Below are positions 1 to 10,469 of a stretch of DNA of 64,000 nt, piece after piece. Position 1 is the stretch's first letter. Every line of letters begins with the position of its first letter. Source of the DNA: Iris pallida (Eukaryota; Streptophyta; Magnoliopsida; Asparagales; Iridaceae). The translations under genes and the position numbers were made by a program. The stretch is from positions 1,908,431 through 1,972,430 of the forward strand of contig JANAVB010006999.1 of the NCBI GenBank assembly GCA_029216955.1, in the 5' to 3' direction. The notes below the pieces were generated by a model. That model saw nothing but the letters and a program-made list of their open reading frames with translations, did no database searches and had not been told where the DNA came from.

Positions 1-122
1 TGGATTGGTTTTCTCGTGTATCGTGATTGGGTCGTGTCGTGTCATCACTTGTACCTGGACTGAGTTGCATCGTGTCATAGGATGAATAAGTCATAACGGA
101 ACTGCTATACCTTGAAATTTGT

Positions 123-575
123 GAAGCTAACCTGCGAGTCCACACCAGGGATGAGGGTTAGTTGTTAAGCTAACCTGCGAGTCCAAATTAGGGGCGAGGG
201 TTAATTGTTATCTGTCCACACCTGCGAGTCCACACTAGGGACGAGGGTGATGCTAGCCTGTGAGTCCACACTAGGGACGAAGGTTAGTAGTATATGGTTC
301 ACACCTGCGAGTCCACACTAGGGACGAGGGTGATGCTAGCCTGCGAGTCCATACTAGGGACGAGGGTTAGTAGTATATGGTTCACACCTGCGAGTCTACA
401 CTAGGGACGAGGGTGATGCTAGCCTGCGAGTCCACACTAGGGACGAGGGTTAGTAGTATATGGTTTACACCTGCGGGTCCACACTAGGGACGAGGGTGAT
501 GCTAGCCTGCGAGTCCACACTAGGGCGAGGGCTAGTAGTTGTTCAAACCTGCGAGTCCACACTAGAGACGAGGGT
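123..575. repeat. LTR minisatellite, copy 1
   Basis: About ten head-to-tail copies of a motif CTGCGAGTCCACACTAGGGA followed by CGAGGGT. Consecutive units alternate between a spacer with TTAGTAGTATATGGTTCA and one with GATGCTAGC, so in much of the array the higher-order unit is roughly 80 bp made of two halves. The same array recurs in the 3' LTR near 8535-8955 with a different unit order. Confidence 0.9.
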
Positions 576-3296
576 TTGATTATTCGATTGGTTATCCATT
601 GACATCGTGATATCGTGTTTTCTTGTTCTTCTCCAGCAGTTCGCTTAGGCGTAGTGGTTCTTCCAGTCGTGTATAGTCGTATTTTCGTGCTGATCGGTCT
701 TTTCCCGTTTATTTCCTGTATTTTCTTTATTGCATGATAAACTGCTAGATAGGCATATTTTTTATGTATCTTGCTATGTCCCCTTATGTCACTACCATAT
801 TTCTAGTTTGAGGGTATTTTTGACATTTTTGGGGTGATTTAAATTTATTTGAATTTATTTGAATTTATGGGAATTTTTAGGAATTATTTTGGAATTGTTT
901 GGACTAGATTGATTTTGGCTAGCTTGGACCCATGTAGATCAACCTAGGAGCTAACCCTAGTTAGTATGAGCTTGGTTAGGAATTGTGACTCTAGTCTAAC
1001 CTAGCCTAATCTATGGTTTGGTCATTAGAACCTATTTAGCTATAGAAATTAGAAAGCCATAAGCCATGACTTATGATTTAGAGTCTTTATTAATCAAATC
1101 AAACCATAGCTTATGTAACATGGCCCAAGCCCAAACTACCAAACCCTAATCCCTAACCCATCATGGCCGGCCATCCCATCCACATTGGGATTCCCCCACT
1201 ATAAAACCCCTCATAAATTCTAGGGCTAGCCTCCATTCCCTAGGAAAATTATTTCAAGAAGAAAGAGGTGAGTTCCTACCTTTCTAAATTCATAATAAAT
1301 CTATTTTAGGTCCTATTTTCCCCAAACTAGTTGCATTAGATCCTAATATTATTTTTCTTGCTGTTATTGAAAATTTGTTTCAGTTTAAAGGTTGTTTGAT
1401 TTGATTGGGATACCAAGAAAGGAGCTCAAAGGGGGATTTTTCCATTGGAAGTTCATCAATAGGTAACCTTGTCATTTCTCCATGAAATTTCATTATCTTC
1501 ATGAATAGGAAGCCTTAAGGGTCCCCTAAGAATCTGGATAGGGTTCGTGTCGGGTATCAGAGGTTTCGTATCCGTTCTGGACACGTATCAGACCTAGTCT
1601 GAACTGTTTGTCGAAATGCCTCAAAGGGCATTTCGATCTTGTTTGTTTGATGTTTTTAAATAGGAAGTATAGTTTTATCCTGGATTATTGGTTCCTGATC
1701 TTCTGTGGTGGTGTTAGTGTCCCTGTTTTGTCGGATTCGTGGCTGGACACGCGCGTGCACGATCGCGCGCACAGCTACAGTGCTCCCCTCCCTATCGGGG
1801 TCTGTAGCGGACACGACACGTATTGTATGGACACGAAACTCGACACACACCACGGGGCACTGACTGACACGCCACGTGTCAAGTTTCAGATGACCACGTG
1901 GCGTGTCGAGGGAGAAATCCCCAGTGTATTGGTTTTACACACACACGCACACGCGCACAGTTGGCCACTGACACGGGTTGATAACCCAGGATACGACACA
2001 CTAGGACACGAATCAAGGTGAGGGACACGAAGACCTATCCTAGGCAAACCTAGGTTGGTGAGCACGAGGCTTGGTTTGCTCTGTGTCGAGTGCACGACAC
2101 GCGTGCACTTGTGCACGAGACTGCACTGCTGTGCAGTAGTAATTGCACTGTTTTGTGTTTTTAAATTTGTTAGACACGTTGTGTCCACTTTTGTGGACAC
2201 AAACCATTTGTATAGCTTGTGTACAATATATACTTTCATTACCAACCTCTGTAATTGATTTTAATTCGATTTTCACTGTTCATTTATCATTTCCCATTTT
2301 TCTGAAAAAATCCATGTATCAGTCATTCCTGTTTTTATTTCAGTTTACAAAATTGAACTTTGGAAATCTTTTTAACCTATTTAACACTGCTTATTACATG
2401 TTATTAAGTTCCTAATAGGTTCACCTATGTATATTCTAAATCTGAATTTAGATTCATATATTCTAAATCTGATGTGATTGGGGGATTTGATTGTGTTTTG
2501 ATTCATAAATCTGAATTTAGATTGTAGGGACTGTTTTTAAAAACTCCCTGTTGATTTTTAGTTGTTATCCTAACTGATATGAACTGTGGGGATAACATTC
2601 AAGTCTGAGAATGATATTATGGGCTGAAATCTGAGATTACATTGGACTGTTTTACTGTGTGTTAATAGGACTGTTTGGAACTAATGTTTTGGGTTTTTAT
2701 GTTAGTAGGAAATCTGGAATTATATGGACTGTTAAAACTGAGTTTGATAGAGGGGAAATGTCCACTGTTTAATCTGAGAATAGGTTGTGTTATCATGAGA
2801 TTTTGTGAACTGATTTGAGTCCCTTTCCAAGTGTAAATCTGAGATTCAATATTTCTATCACTGTTTTTCCTGCAGTCCAACATATCACTCACTGTTTTCA
2901 CTGAAATGGCATGTATCACATACCCTATATATATCACACACTCTCTTCACTAGTACACACACACACATACACTAGTATGTTATGTTCCCTCTCTCTTCAT
3001 ATGTATATGTATTTATATATTGAGTTTGTTATATATATAGGATTCCTATATATATACATGAATGTGTTTTATATATATTAGATATATATATTGTATGAGA
3101 TACCATGATATAGTGTATTTTATATATATAATATGTATATGGTTTAGATATGGATATGGTTGCTTAGACTTGGCTTAGCCTATTGGCCCATGGCCTAGTC
3201 TTCTAGCCTATGGCATGGTATGTCAGTATGGAGTCTAGAATAGACTGTTTAGCCTTGTTAGGACTTAGAATAACTTGCTAGACCTAGATTAGACTA

Positions 3297-3386
3297 GTTT
3301 GACCTAGATTAGACTTGGTTGACCTAGTTTGACTTCTAGGGTTGACCAGAGTTGACCGAGAGTTGACTTTGGCCTAGATTGACCTA
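3297..3386 (+). promoter_or_regulatory. TTGAC (W-box core) cluster in the solo LTR
   Basis: About seven TTGAC pentamers, mostly TTGACC, lie in one orientation within 90 bp. TTGAC(C/T) is the core of the W-box bound by plant WRKY factors. The cluster sits in the same relative place as a larger TTGAC array in the LARD-2 LTRs. Binding is inference; the density is seen directly. Confidence 0.45.
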
Positions 3387-4180
3387 GAATCATGTAGAAA
3401 GCATAGTAGGACTTCATTTTACTATTCTGGACTTGTTGTGACTTGTGTTGTTCTGATTAGGAGCCAGACACCACTCCTCGGACAGTACCTTTCATATTGG
3501 ACACTCAGATACAGGCGAGTACATTCTCTGATCATTTCATATCCTGCTTAGAATTATTTTCTGCAGTAGATTACTTTACTTGTACTGTCACGATGGTCAC
3601 ACAGATTGGTACTATATGGATCCCTTCTTGAGATGTTATCCTTAGGGAGCATCGGGTACTTCATGTTCTGTGCGTTTCACTTACATGGCGTATTACTATG
3701 CTTCACTGGTTCTTTGATCACTTGCGACATATACTCTTATGATCGCAGAGTCTCCTAGAATCTCTTATCCCATTCACTGGGTATCCTAGAATCTCCTAGA
3801 ATCACCCATTTATGGTCATCCATGTATCACCCTTCGGGGGCCTTGCATGGAATCATAACATAACCTGGCTGGATCCTTGTGTGTTGATTGGGGGTACGGG
3901 GGAGTAGAAATGGACATGTGAATAATACCCAAGTAGTATCTTATCAGAATCTCTTTCATAGTGTCTTATCAGAATCTTCTATGCCATTTACATGTCTATG
4001 TTGTACTCTGACTCACTAGTCACATGATCGTTCTCTATGTATAGTAGATATTTCTATTACAGCTTTCTCTCTCTGTTTACATTCTACATTTCTTTCAGTA
4101 CTTGTATCTTACTTTACTGCATGATTATATCTTCTAACCTGTTATGAACTGTTGAGATGTACTGTACTCGCTCCTGTCCT

Positions 4181-4322
4181 GACTGGACCTGTTGAAAATA
4201 TTACAGAGGACGAGGAGGAGGCTTGCCTGGACACTTACTACGGGGCAGCCTTAGATGACACCTGCGAGCTGGACCCTCAGGAGGACCCAGCTCTAGCTGA
4301 GGATATCACCCCGACTGCCTAG
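4181..4322 (+). other. Splice-acceptor-like segment and short acidic ORF inside LTR
   Basis: A segment TGACTGGACCTGTTGAAAAT followed by ATTACAG (acceptor AG at 4205-4206) is almost identical to one in both LARD-2 LTRs (14468 and 59313). After it, one frame from 4209 stays open for 37 codons to a TAG at 4320-4322 and is strongly acidic, with a DEEEACLD start and ELDPQEDP near the middle. It resembles a last exon with a short acidic C-terminus. No upstream coding exon is recognised, so function is unknown. Confidence 0.35.
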
Positions 4323-5145
4323 ATTAGATTAGTTAGGCTATCTATCTTTTATGTAGTCATGGGACATGTTTAGCTAGACTTTATTTGGAGTTCAGAGTTG
4401 TATATATTCTTTCATTCTGTATCTGAGACCATGTACTGCTGGATATTACTGGGATTATCTTAGACTACTTTTCATCTATTTATTTCCTTGAGTTCTATTT
4501 CATATCGTGATATCTCTTCCTTACTTGTGATTAAGTTTTACTGCTATGTCACCCCCATTCGGGGAGTATAAACTGTTTAAATATATATTGTTAGATGTTG
4601 TGACCTAGGACAGCGTTCTACCGCCGACACTGCGGCGTAGGCTGGGCGTTGTTACGTTCTTGTACCCTCACAGTGGGTGCGGGTCGTGACACCTTAGGAC
4701 CTGATGATCTCTTCAGGTTAGTTATTGCGTGGAGTTAGTTAGCAGCTCTGGATGGCGGATGATTATGACACTTGTGGGGTTCGGATGTGATGATATTGCT
4801 TGCGGGGTTCATGTATTGATACCATGTTTATTATCCAGTTCTTCTAGCTCGTGTTTTTCTTTCATCATTATGATATATCATATTTATTGATTCAGTTTAT
4901 AGACTCATGTTATTTCTTAGAGTCTAATCGGACATGCATGCTAGTGGGCTGCAGACCACGACCCATACTTGTTCATTCTTGTTTATTATTCTTATTATGG
5001 ATTAAGATGTAGTTTTGCCTTGCCTTGATTAGGCCATTGCCATAGCCGTGACAGCGTTTACGTATTCGAGTCGGGATGGAGTCCGCTTGATGCGTTGCTG
5101 GCTTGCTCACGCTCCCGCGTCCGAAAGCGGGTGCGGGTCGTGACT

Positions 5146-5754
5146 AGTTTTTTTAGTTTTTTTGGTGGCCCATGCAGGTCAGAGCATATCGTATCGGTTA
5201 CATAACTGTACTGATACGAGCCTGCATAACTGACTAAACCGTAGAAATCTCAATCCACTCTGCCTTGAAAATTCTTCTAAAAATTTCTCTAGGTCCTTGA
5301 AAATTCTATATGTGCTCTCGATTATACTTTCTTGCTTCCAGTGCCATTTATTCTCGTCCCTTTTATTTCGGGGTGACGAATAATTGTGCTGTCTAGGATT
5401 CGATTGAAATTCTTAAATTATAGTATAATATTGCTTGACTATTGAATGTTTGGGTCGTTTATAGATATGAGGGAGTATAGATGTCATATGCCTAGATATC
5501 TGCCGGTAGAATTGTTAGCAACTAGTTAGAAGACCATAAGACTTTAGTGACCGTGTTTGAGGAGTAGTGTGACCAAAGGTGGGTAGAAGTCCTCGAGGTT
5601 TCGTAGTTATGAAATGACTTGAGAAGGTCATAAAATATTTTAGAGAAATTAAATTTGAGGAGATTAAGGTTAAGGCAGGCTTTCATTTTGAATTTTAAGG
5701 AATAACTATGAATTTGAATTTGGAGGACGAAATTATTTTTTAGGTGGGTAGATT
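5146..5754 (+). other. Internal region of LARD-1 (non-coding)
   Basis: About 600 bp between the LTRs with no ORF of note. Near its start, after a T-rich run, is GGTGGCCCATGCAGGTC (about 5164-5180). The same block, with one C/T difference, lies just inside the 5' LTRs of LARD-2 (14958) and the Tekay element (42429). It is not the usual initiator-Met primer site TGGTATCAGAGC, so it may be another primer site, a splice acceptor (CCATGCAG/GT) or a packaging signal. The right end, GAGGACGAAATT to AGGTGGGTAGATT (5723-5755), is the polypurine region, also shared with the other two elements. Confidence 0.75.
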
Positions 5755-8700
5755 TGTAGCTCCCCTTCCCGAAAATATTTTATTTATTCATTATTGATTT
5801 AATGGTGAAATTTTTTATTATTTGTTTTATAAATAATTATTTAGTTAGTTTTTACGGTAGATGATTTTAGCCATGGGTGAGTTTTGAAGTACCAGATGAC
5901 TGGGAATCATGGCACGGATAGTGCAGTGGCGTGCTTTGACTAGTGTTTAGCCATGGTAGTGGAATGACGAACCATGGTGATATCCTAACTAGGAAACCAG
6001 GCCAAGTTGTGACTTAACCCCACAGACGATTTATTTATTTATTAACTAGAGTAATGATTATTTATGAGACCTGGTTATTTTAAATTAGTCAAACTGGTCA
6101 AGCTGGACCCGAATCGAACCTCAGCCATGTAATCATGGGTGTGTCCAACGACGTCTATGTATATAGATTGGCAGTCCACTTTTATAGACTTGACAGTAAA
6201 TTGTATAAATTGTATATTAAATATAACTCATGCATTATTTGCTAGTTACTTTTATTTTACCCTGGAAATAGGATATCATTCTCTTAGAATGATATATTGG
6301 ATTTTGGGGAAATTATTTAGGCAATATATATATATATTTGTGTATAACTATATTCTTAATTGGCAAACATAGGGCTTTATATATACTGTAGATTTTTATT
6401 TATAATTTCAGTAATCAGAATTAAATATATGAGTAATTATTTTGTTTAAACCTTGCTTGTATATATATTATATGGAGTATGAATTTATATACATATATAT
6501 CATATCTATATATATGTAGGTATATGTATCCATATATGAAGATATAAATGTTAAGTGAGCATGAGAAGAGGGAGGCCCAGCCCAACCCGTAGGACCTCCA
6601 GTCAGCCCAGTCGGGCCAGCGACCCACGGTCGAGCTCCCCAAGGGCTCACAGGCCCGATCCCAGGGCAACAACAGCTGTTTGATATATATAAAACTATAT
6701 ATATATATAGGAGGTTATGTGTGAACGTATATATATGTACATATGTATGTATATACACATGTATATAAGTATTTATATATCTATAAGGATATATGTATAA
6801 GTGTTAATAGGGGATGAACCAACAACAGCAAGAAGCCCAAGCCCAAGCTAATCCTGAGCCCATATCCCCAATCAAAACCAACAAGCAAACCAGTCGAGCA
6901 AACCCAAATTCCCCAACAGCAGGTTTTGGAAACCCGACCCATATGTATTGGTATACATATCGAGAGAGTTTGCTCTCGAAAAACCTAACCAAAAGCCGCG
7001 CCACCACCTCAGAGCATTGCTTGAGGCTGGACGACCCACCCTGGTCCTGCGCACCGCCGGGGGGGCCGCCGACGGCCGGCCGGAGAGCGACTGAAACCCG
7101 CGCGCGACCTGGACCAGCGGCGAGCAACAGCAGCAATGGCATTGGACGGCCCTCTTCGTGGCGTGATCTCCGCTTCCTCCCTCGACCATTTTTCGAATCG
7201 TCGCCTCTGGTAAGCAACCAACCTATACGAGTCTATATCCCTTCAATTATTTTTATTTTAAACGAACTAGGTTGTCCAGAAATTAGGCGCGAACATCGCC
7301 CAAAAATTGTTCTTAAACAGGACGTATAGATCAGTCCAAACCCCATATTGGAAGGCAGATTGCCGCCAAACCGTAGCGATATTTGGAAAACTAATTAAAG
7401 ACAGTCCTAGCCGACCTATAGGAATACCAAACCCTTTTTACAGAATTCGATTTCATCGACCGAGTGTCGAGAAATCCTCTTCCCAACTTTGACGAAAAAC
7501 TGATTTCAAAATATTAAAAATTTACGAAAACCTTCGATGCGACGTGCGTCCCGCCATTCCGGGCAACGTGGTCACGAACCGAAGGCATCGAAAGGTGCGT
7601 AACGACTTCGTGGTCGTGTGGGCTTTGACGGAATTCAAATTGGTCGCGTGTGCGTGACGAATTTGATGCGCATCCGTCGAAATTTAACGTATCGGCCTCT
7701 GTGTAAATTCTCCAATTACTTTGTGCACGCTCGTCAGATCAAGATGAAACTTATGCCAACAGGACCGTATCGTTTTTCTGGTCCTGCATGCCAAGTTTGG
7801 TCCGATTCTGAGATAGTTGATATGGACCGCCGTTTTGCGGGCCCTACGGTCCGACTCAATTGGTGATTTTGTGCACGGCCCACCGGAATCCAAAATTCGA
7901 CATACCGTTGGGTTTGTATCATCAAAACGAATTCGTAGACATATAGTTTGACGAATTTAGAGACCACTGACTCTGGCACACTTTTCGGTGCAAAGCGGGT
8001 CCAACGACGGACACCGTTTTTGCCCAAAATTACCGTTTTGCCCCTGTGTCCAGAATTGGACTTAAGGACAGGCAATCCTAGCTAATTTGACTATTCTGAG
8101 ACTGTTGGCATTATCTGTTTCAGCTTTCGGAGACAGTTGTGATGACTTGGACTTCGTGGTTTATCAGTTGACTATATATTTGTTGGATCTGCGTGCAACC
8201 TCCAGGCAAGATACCTTGCCTCCCTCTACAGTTTATTTACATGCATATTTATATTATTATACAGTTTTACTAGTTGATTATTTATATATGATTTGTATAT
8301 CATGCCTGCTAGTATATATATAGCCATGTTTATATTTAGCTTTGTAGTTCTTATTGGATATACGTATATATAGTTCTTGTTCCTAGTTAACTTTGTAGTT
8401 CATATTGGATTGGTTTTCTCGTGTATCGTGATTGGGTCGTGTCGTGTCATCACTTGTACTTGGACTGAGTCGTATCGTGTCATAGGATGAATAAGTCATA
8501 TCGGAACTGCTTTACCTCCTTGTCTTAAAATCTTGATGCTAGCCTGCGAGTCCACATTAGGGACGAGGGTTAGTAGTTAAGCTAACTTGCGAGTCCACAT
8601 TAGGGACGAGGGTTAGTAGTTAATCTAACCTGCGAGTCCACATTAGGGACGAGGGTTAGTAGTTAAGCTAGCCTGCGAGTCCACACTAGGGACGAGGGTT

Positions 8701-9569
8701 AGTAGTTAAGCTAGCCTGCGAGTCCACACTAGGGACGGGGGTTAGTAGTTAAGCTAGCCTGCTAGTCCACACTAGGGACGAGGGTAATGCTAGCCTGCGA
8801 GTCCATACTAGGGACGAGGGTTAGTAGTATATGGTTCACACCTACGATTCCACACTAGGGATGAGGGTGATGCTAGCCTGCGAGTCCACATTATGGACGT
8901 GGGCTAGTAGTTGTTCAAACATGCGAGTCCACACTAGGGACGAGGGTTTGTGTATTCAATTGGTTATCCATTGACATTGTGATATCGTGTTCTTTTGTTC
9001 TTCTCCAGCAGTTCGTCTAGGCGTAGTGGTTCTTCCAGTCATGTATAGTCGTATTTTCGTACAGATTGGTCTTTCTCGTGTATTTCCTGTATTTTCTTTA
9101 TTGCATGATAAACTGCTAGATAGGTATGTTTTTATGTATCTTGCTATGTCCCCTGAGGACCTGATGATCTCTTCAGGTTTAGTGAGTGCATGGAGATAGC
9201 TACTAGTTCTGGATGACGGATGGGAAGATACACTTGCGGGATTCAGGTATCGTTCTCGTGTTTATTATCCGCTCATACTTTCATACCTTATCATGAGATA
9301 TCTTGTTTCTTGATTCAGTTTTAGACTCTTGTTATTTTCTTTAGAGTCTTATCGGGCATTTATGCTAGTGGGCTGCAGACCACGACCCATAGTGTTCATT
9401 CATGTTTCATATTCTTATTGTGGATTGAGATTTAGAGTTGTTTGTCATGATTTGGCAGTATACCTTAGCCTTGACAGCGTTTACGTATTCGAGTCAGGCT
9501 GGAGTCCATTCGATACGTAGCGGGCTTGCTCACGAGCTCGCGTCCGAAAACTGGGTGCGGGTCGTGACA
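5755..9569 (+). repeat. 3' LTR of LARD-1
   Basis: It starts TGTAGCTCCC right after the polypurine block and ends GTCGTGACA. Its first 2.6 kb have no partner in the window. They contain AT-rich microsatellite stretches (about 6305-6790), then a GC-rich stretch at 7000-7170 that ends in a good splice-donor consensus (CTCTG/GTAAGC near 7210). The open frame across that stretch (6814-7329) is low-complexity and matches nothing I know, so I read it as leader sequence. The 3' part carries the minisatellite and the LTR end block. Confidence 0.88.
8535..8955. repeat. LTR minisatellite, copy 2
   Basis: The same unit as the array at 123-575, about nine to ten copies. The first six units here use the spacer TTAGTAGTTAAGCTA, which is rare in the 5' LTR copy, where the TATATGGTTCA spacer dominates. 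The two arrays have therefore been rearranged since insertion. Confidence 0.9.
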
Positions 9570-9909
9570 GTGTACTTTGAGTTGACGAGTTGGCGAATAA
9601 GAAATACCTTGTTGCCAGCCGTCTTTCTTTTGTACATCAAATACAGCTTCTCCCACAATGTTTTTGCCGAACTCTCCATGGATACGTGGTAAAACACCGA
9701 TCGTTCAACCATTGGAGGATGAATCCAACAGCCTTCCGATCCAGTCATTTTCAGTCTTCAGTAGCTTTGTCCGATGGCTCTTCGCTGTCGTCCTCCAATG
9801 GACCATACAAGTCCATGCACTAGAGTAGATCCTCCATCCTTGGCTTCCAAATCGTCCAGTTTTTTTCTGTGAGGGTGATCATACGAGTGTTCATCTGCTC
9901 TATAGACAT
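9570..9909 (-). pseudogene. copia gag fragment (UBN2-type), decayed
   Basis: From an ATG at 9909 on the minus strand, the translation shows the standard N-terminus of plant copia Gag. An NWTIWKPRMEDLL segment is followed by the LYGPLEDD, RKAVGFILQWL and SSAKTLWEKLYLMYKRKTA blocks and LVNSKY. These are the landmarks of the gag-polypeptide (UBN2) family that builds the virus-like particle. The reading needs several frame changes and passes stops, for example a TAG just after MEDLL. It is cut off by the LARD-1 LTR at 9569. It is a pseudogene remnant about a quarter of normal Gag length. Confidence 0.8.
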
Positions 9910-9928
9910 GGTTGCCAGAACTCCTAAA

Positions 9929-10159
9929 GCTCTGATACTACTTGTTGGGAACGCGGTGTGACCCAAACCAGAGTTGACCCATGAGGTGATATTTAATTGG
10001 TTCAATATACGTTAAAAGAGAATTCTCATGTAAGTCATGAACCAATCCTAATTTTCTACACCACATGACCCTACCTCCTAACCGATGTGGGACTGAATTA
10101 CCAACTCTATTGTCACCTCCCATTTGAACGCTCAACCAGAAACGAGATACAATCCAACA
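9929..10159 (-). repeat. copia 5' LTR and primer-binding site
   Basis: The LTR (9943-10159) begins TGTTGGATTGTATCTCG on the minus strand and ends in CGCGTTCCCAACA. Two bases later comes TAGTATCAGAGC (9940-9929), one change from the initiator-Met primer site TGGTATCAGAGC. The ends form the short inverted repeat TGTTGG/CCAACA expected of copia LTRs. Its 3' partner is outside the window. Confidence 0.85.
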
Positions 10160-10469
10160 AATCTATATGTTTTTAAATTCGGTTTTTGATATGTGGGCGG
10201 TTGGACTTTTACTTAGATTGGTCCGGTTCAAATATACGCGCAATATATGTCGAACTATTTTTCAGATAACAGATAGTTGACCCACATTCTACCTGGCATT
10301 TTTCCTTCCCGAGAATCATAAATCAATATCAAGCAATAGTCAGATTTGATATCACGATACAAAATCATGAATACATCATTTTGTCAAATATAAGTATTGT
10401 GTTAGAATTATGTCGCAATATGAAACATGACCAAATAAGAAATAAAATGTAACATTTATAATTGGAAAA
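10160..10469. other. Unassigned AT-rich flank
   Basis: About 310 bp between the copia LTR and the LARD-2 5' LTR. No ORF, repeat or TE landmark was recognised. It is probably the pre-insertion host sequence of LARD-2, continuing at 59792. Confidence 0.5.

Larger units (their letters stand above)
787..4691 (+). mobile_element. Solo LTR (3.9 kb) inserted in the LARD-1 5' LTR
   Basis: The segment starts TGTCACTACC and ends GGGTCGTGACA. It is flanked by the direct repeat CCTTA at 782-786 and 4692-4696. Removing it together with one CCTTA restores the sequence seen uninterrupted at about 9148 in the other LARD-1 LTR. It has no internal region or second LTR, so it is a solo LTR left by LTR-LTR recombination. 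Its start, its TTGAC cluster, its splice-acceptor-like segment near 4200 and its last 90 bp resemble the LARD-2 LTR, so it is a relative of that family. A good donor-like site (AGAG/GTGAGT) lies at 1268 near the start. Confidence 0.92.
1..5145 (+). repeat. 5' LTR of LARD-1 (partial, split by a solo LTR)
   Basis: Only the 3' third of this LTR is in the window. It runs 1-786, is interrupted by an inserted solo LTR, and resumes at 4692 to end near 5145 (GTGAC followed by T where the 3' LTR has A). Without the insert it matches the right part of the 3' LTR, including the minisatellite, the CTTCTCCAGCAGTTCG segment and the end block GACAGCGTTTACGTATTCGAG. Differences between the copies include point changes and minisatellite copy number. 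Confidence 0.85.
1..9569 (+). mobile_element. LARD-1: non-autonomous Ty3/gypsy derivative, left end off window
   Basis: Two copies of one long repeat flank a short non-coding stretch. Positions 1-786 align with about 8410-9155, and 4692-5145 aligns with about 9155-9569; both copies end in GGGTGCGGGTCGTGAC. Between them, 5146-5754 holds a conserved leader block and a polypurine block leading into a TGTAGC LTR start, which sets the orientation as plus. No gag or pol sequence is present, so it is a large retrotransposon derivative that depends on proteins from elsewhere. The first 2.6 kb of the 5' LTR lie outside the window. On the right it interrupts a copia gag at 9570. The left target duplication cannot be checked; the five bases after the right end are GTGTA. 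Confidence 0.85.
9570..10159 (-). mobile_element. Truncated Ty1/copia element (5' end), interrupted by LARD-1
   Basis: On the minus strand this reads LTR (10159-9943), primer-binding site (9940-9929), then a gag start (9909 onward) that is cut at 9569 by the LARD-1 LTR. The rest of the element would lie to the left of LARD-1, outside the window. The five bases beyond the LTR on the right are AATCT. The short LTR (217 bp), Met-type primer site and gag sequence are typical of plant copia elements; I cannot fix the lineage. Confidence 0.8.

Noticed and set aside
123..575. Regular repeats resembling a CRISPR array
   Set aside because: The spacers are themselves repeated and the units are contiguous; this is a minisatellite inside an LTR of a plant element.
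1608..2415. Several overlapping ORFs of 65-137 codons in the solo LTR
   Set aside because: No recognisable motif, overlapping on both strands, and located in LTR leader sequence.
6814..7329. 171-codon plus-strand ORF in the LARD-1 3' LTR
   Set aside because: Low-complexity start and GC-driven openness, no domain, antisense frames equally open. More likely leader sequence before a splice donor.
9570..9574. GTGTA after LARD-1 equals the Tekay target duplication GTGTA
   Set aside because: The left LARD-1 flank is outside the window, so no duplication is shown. A shared 5-mer can be chance.
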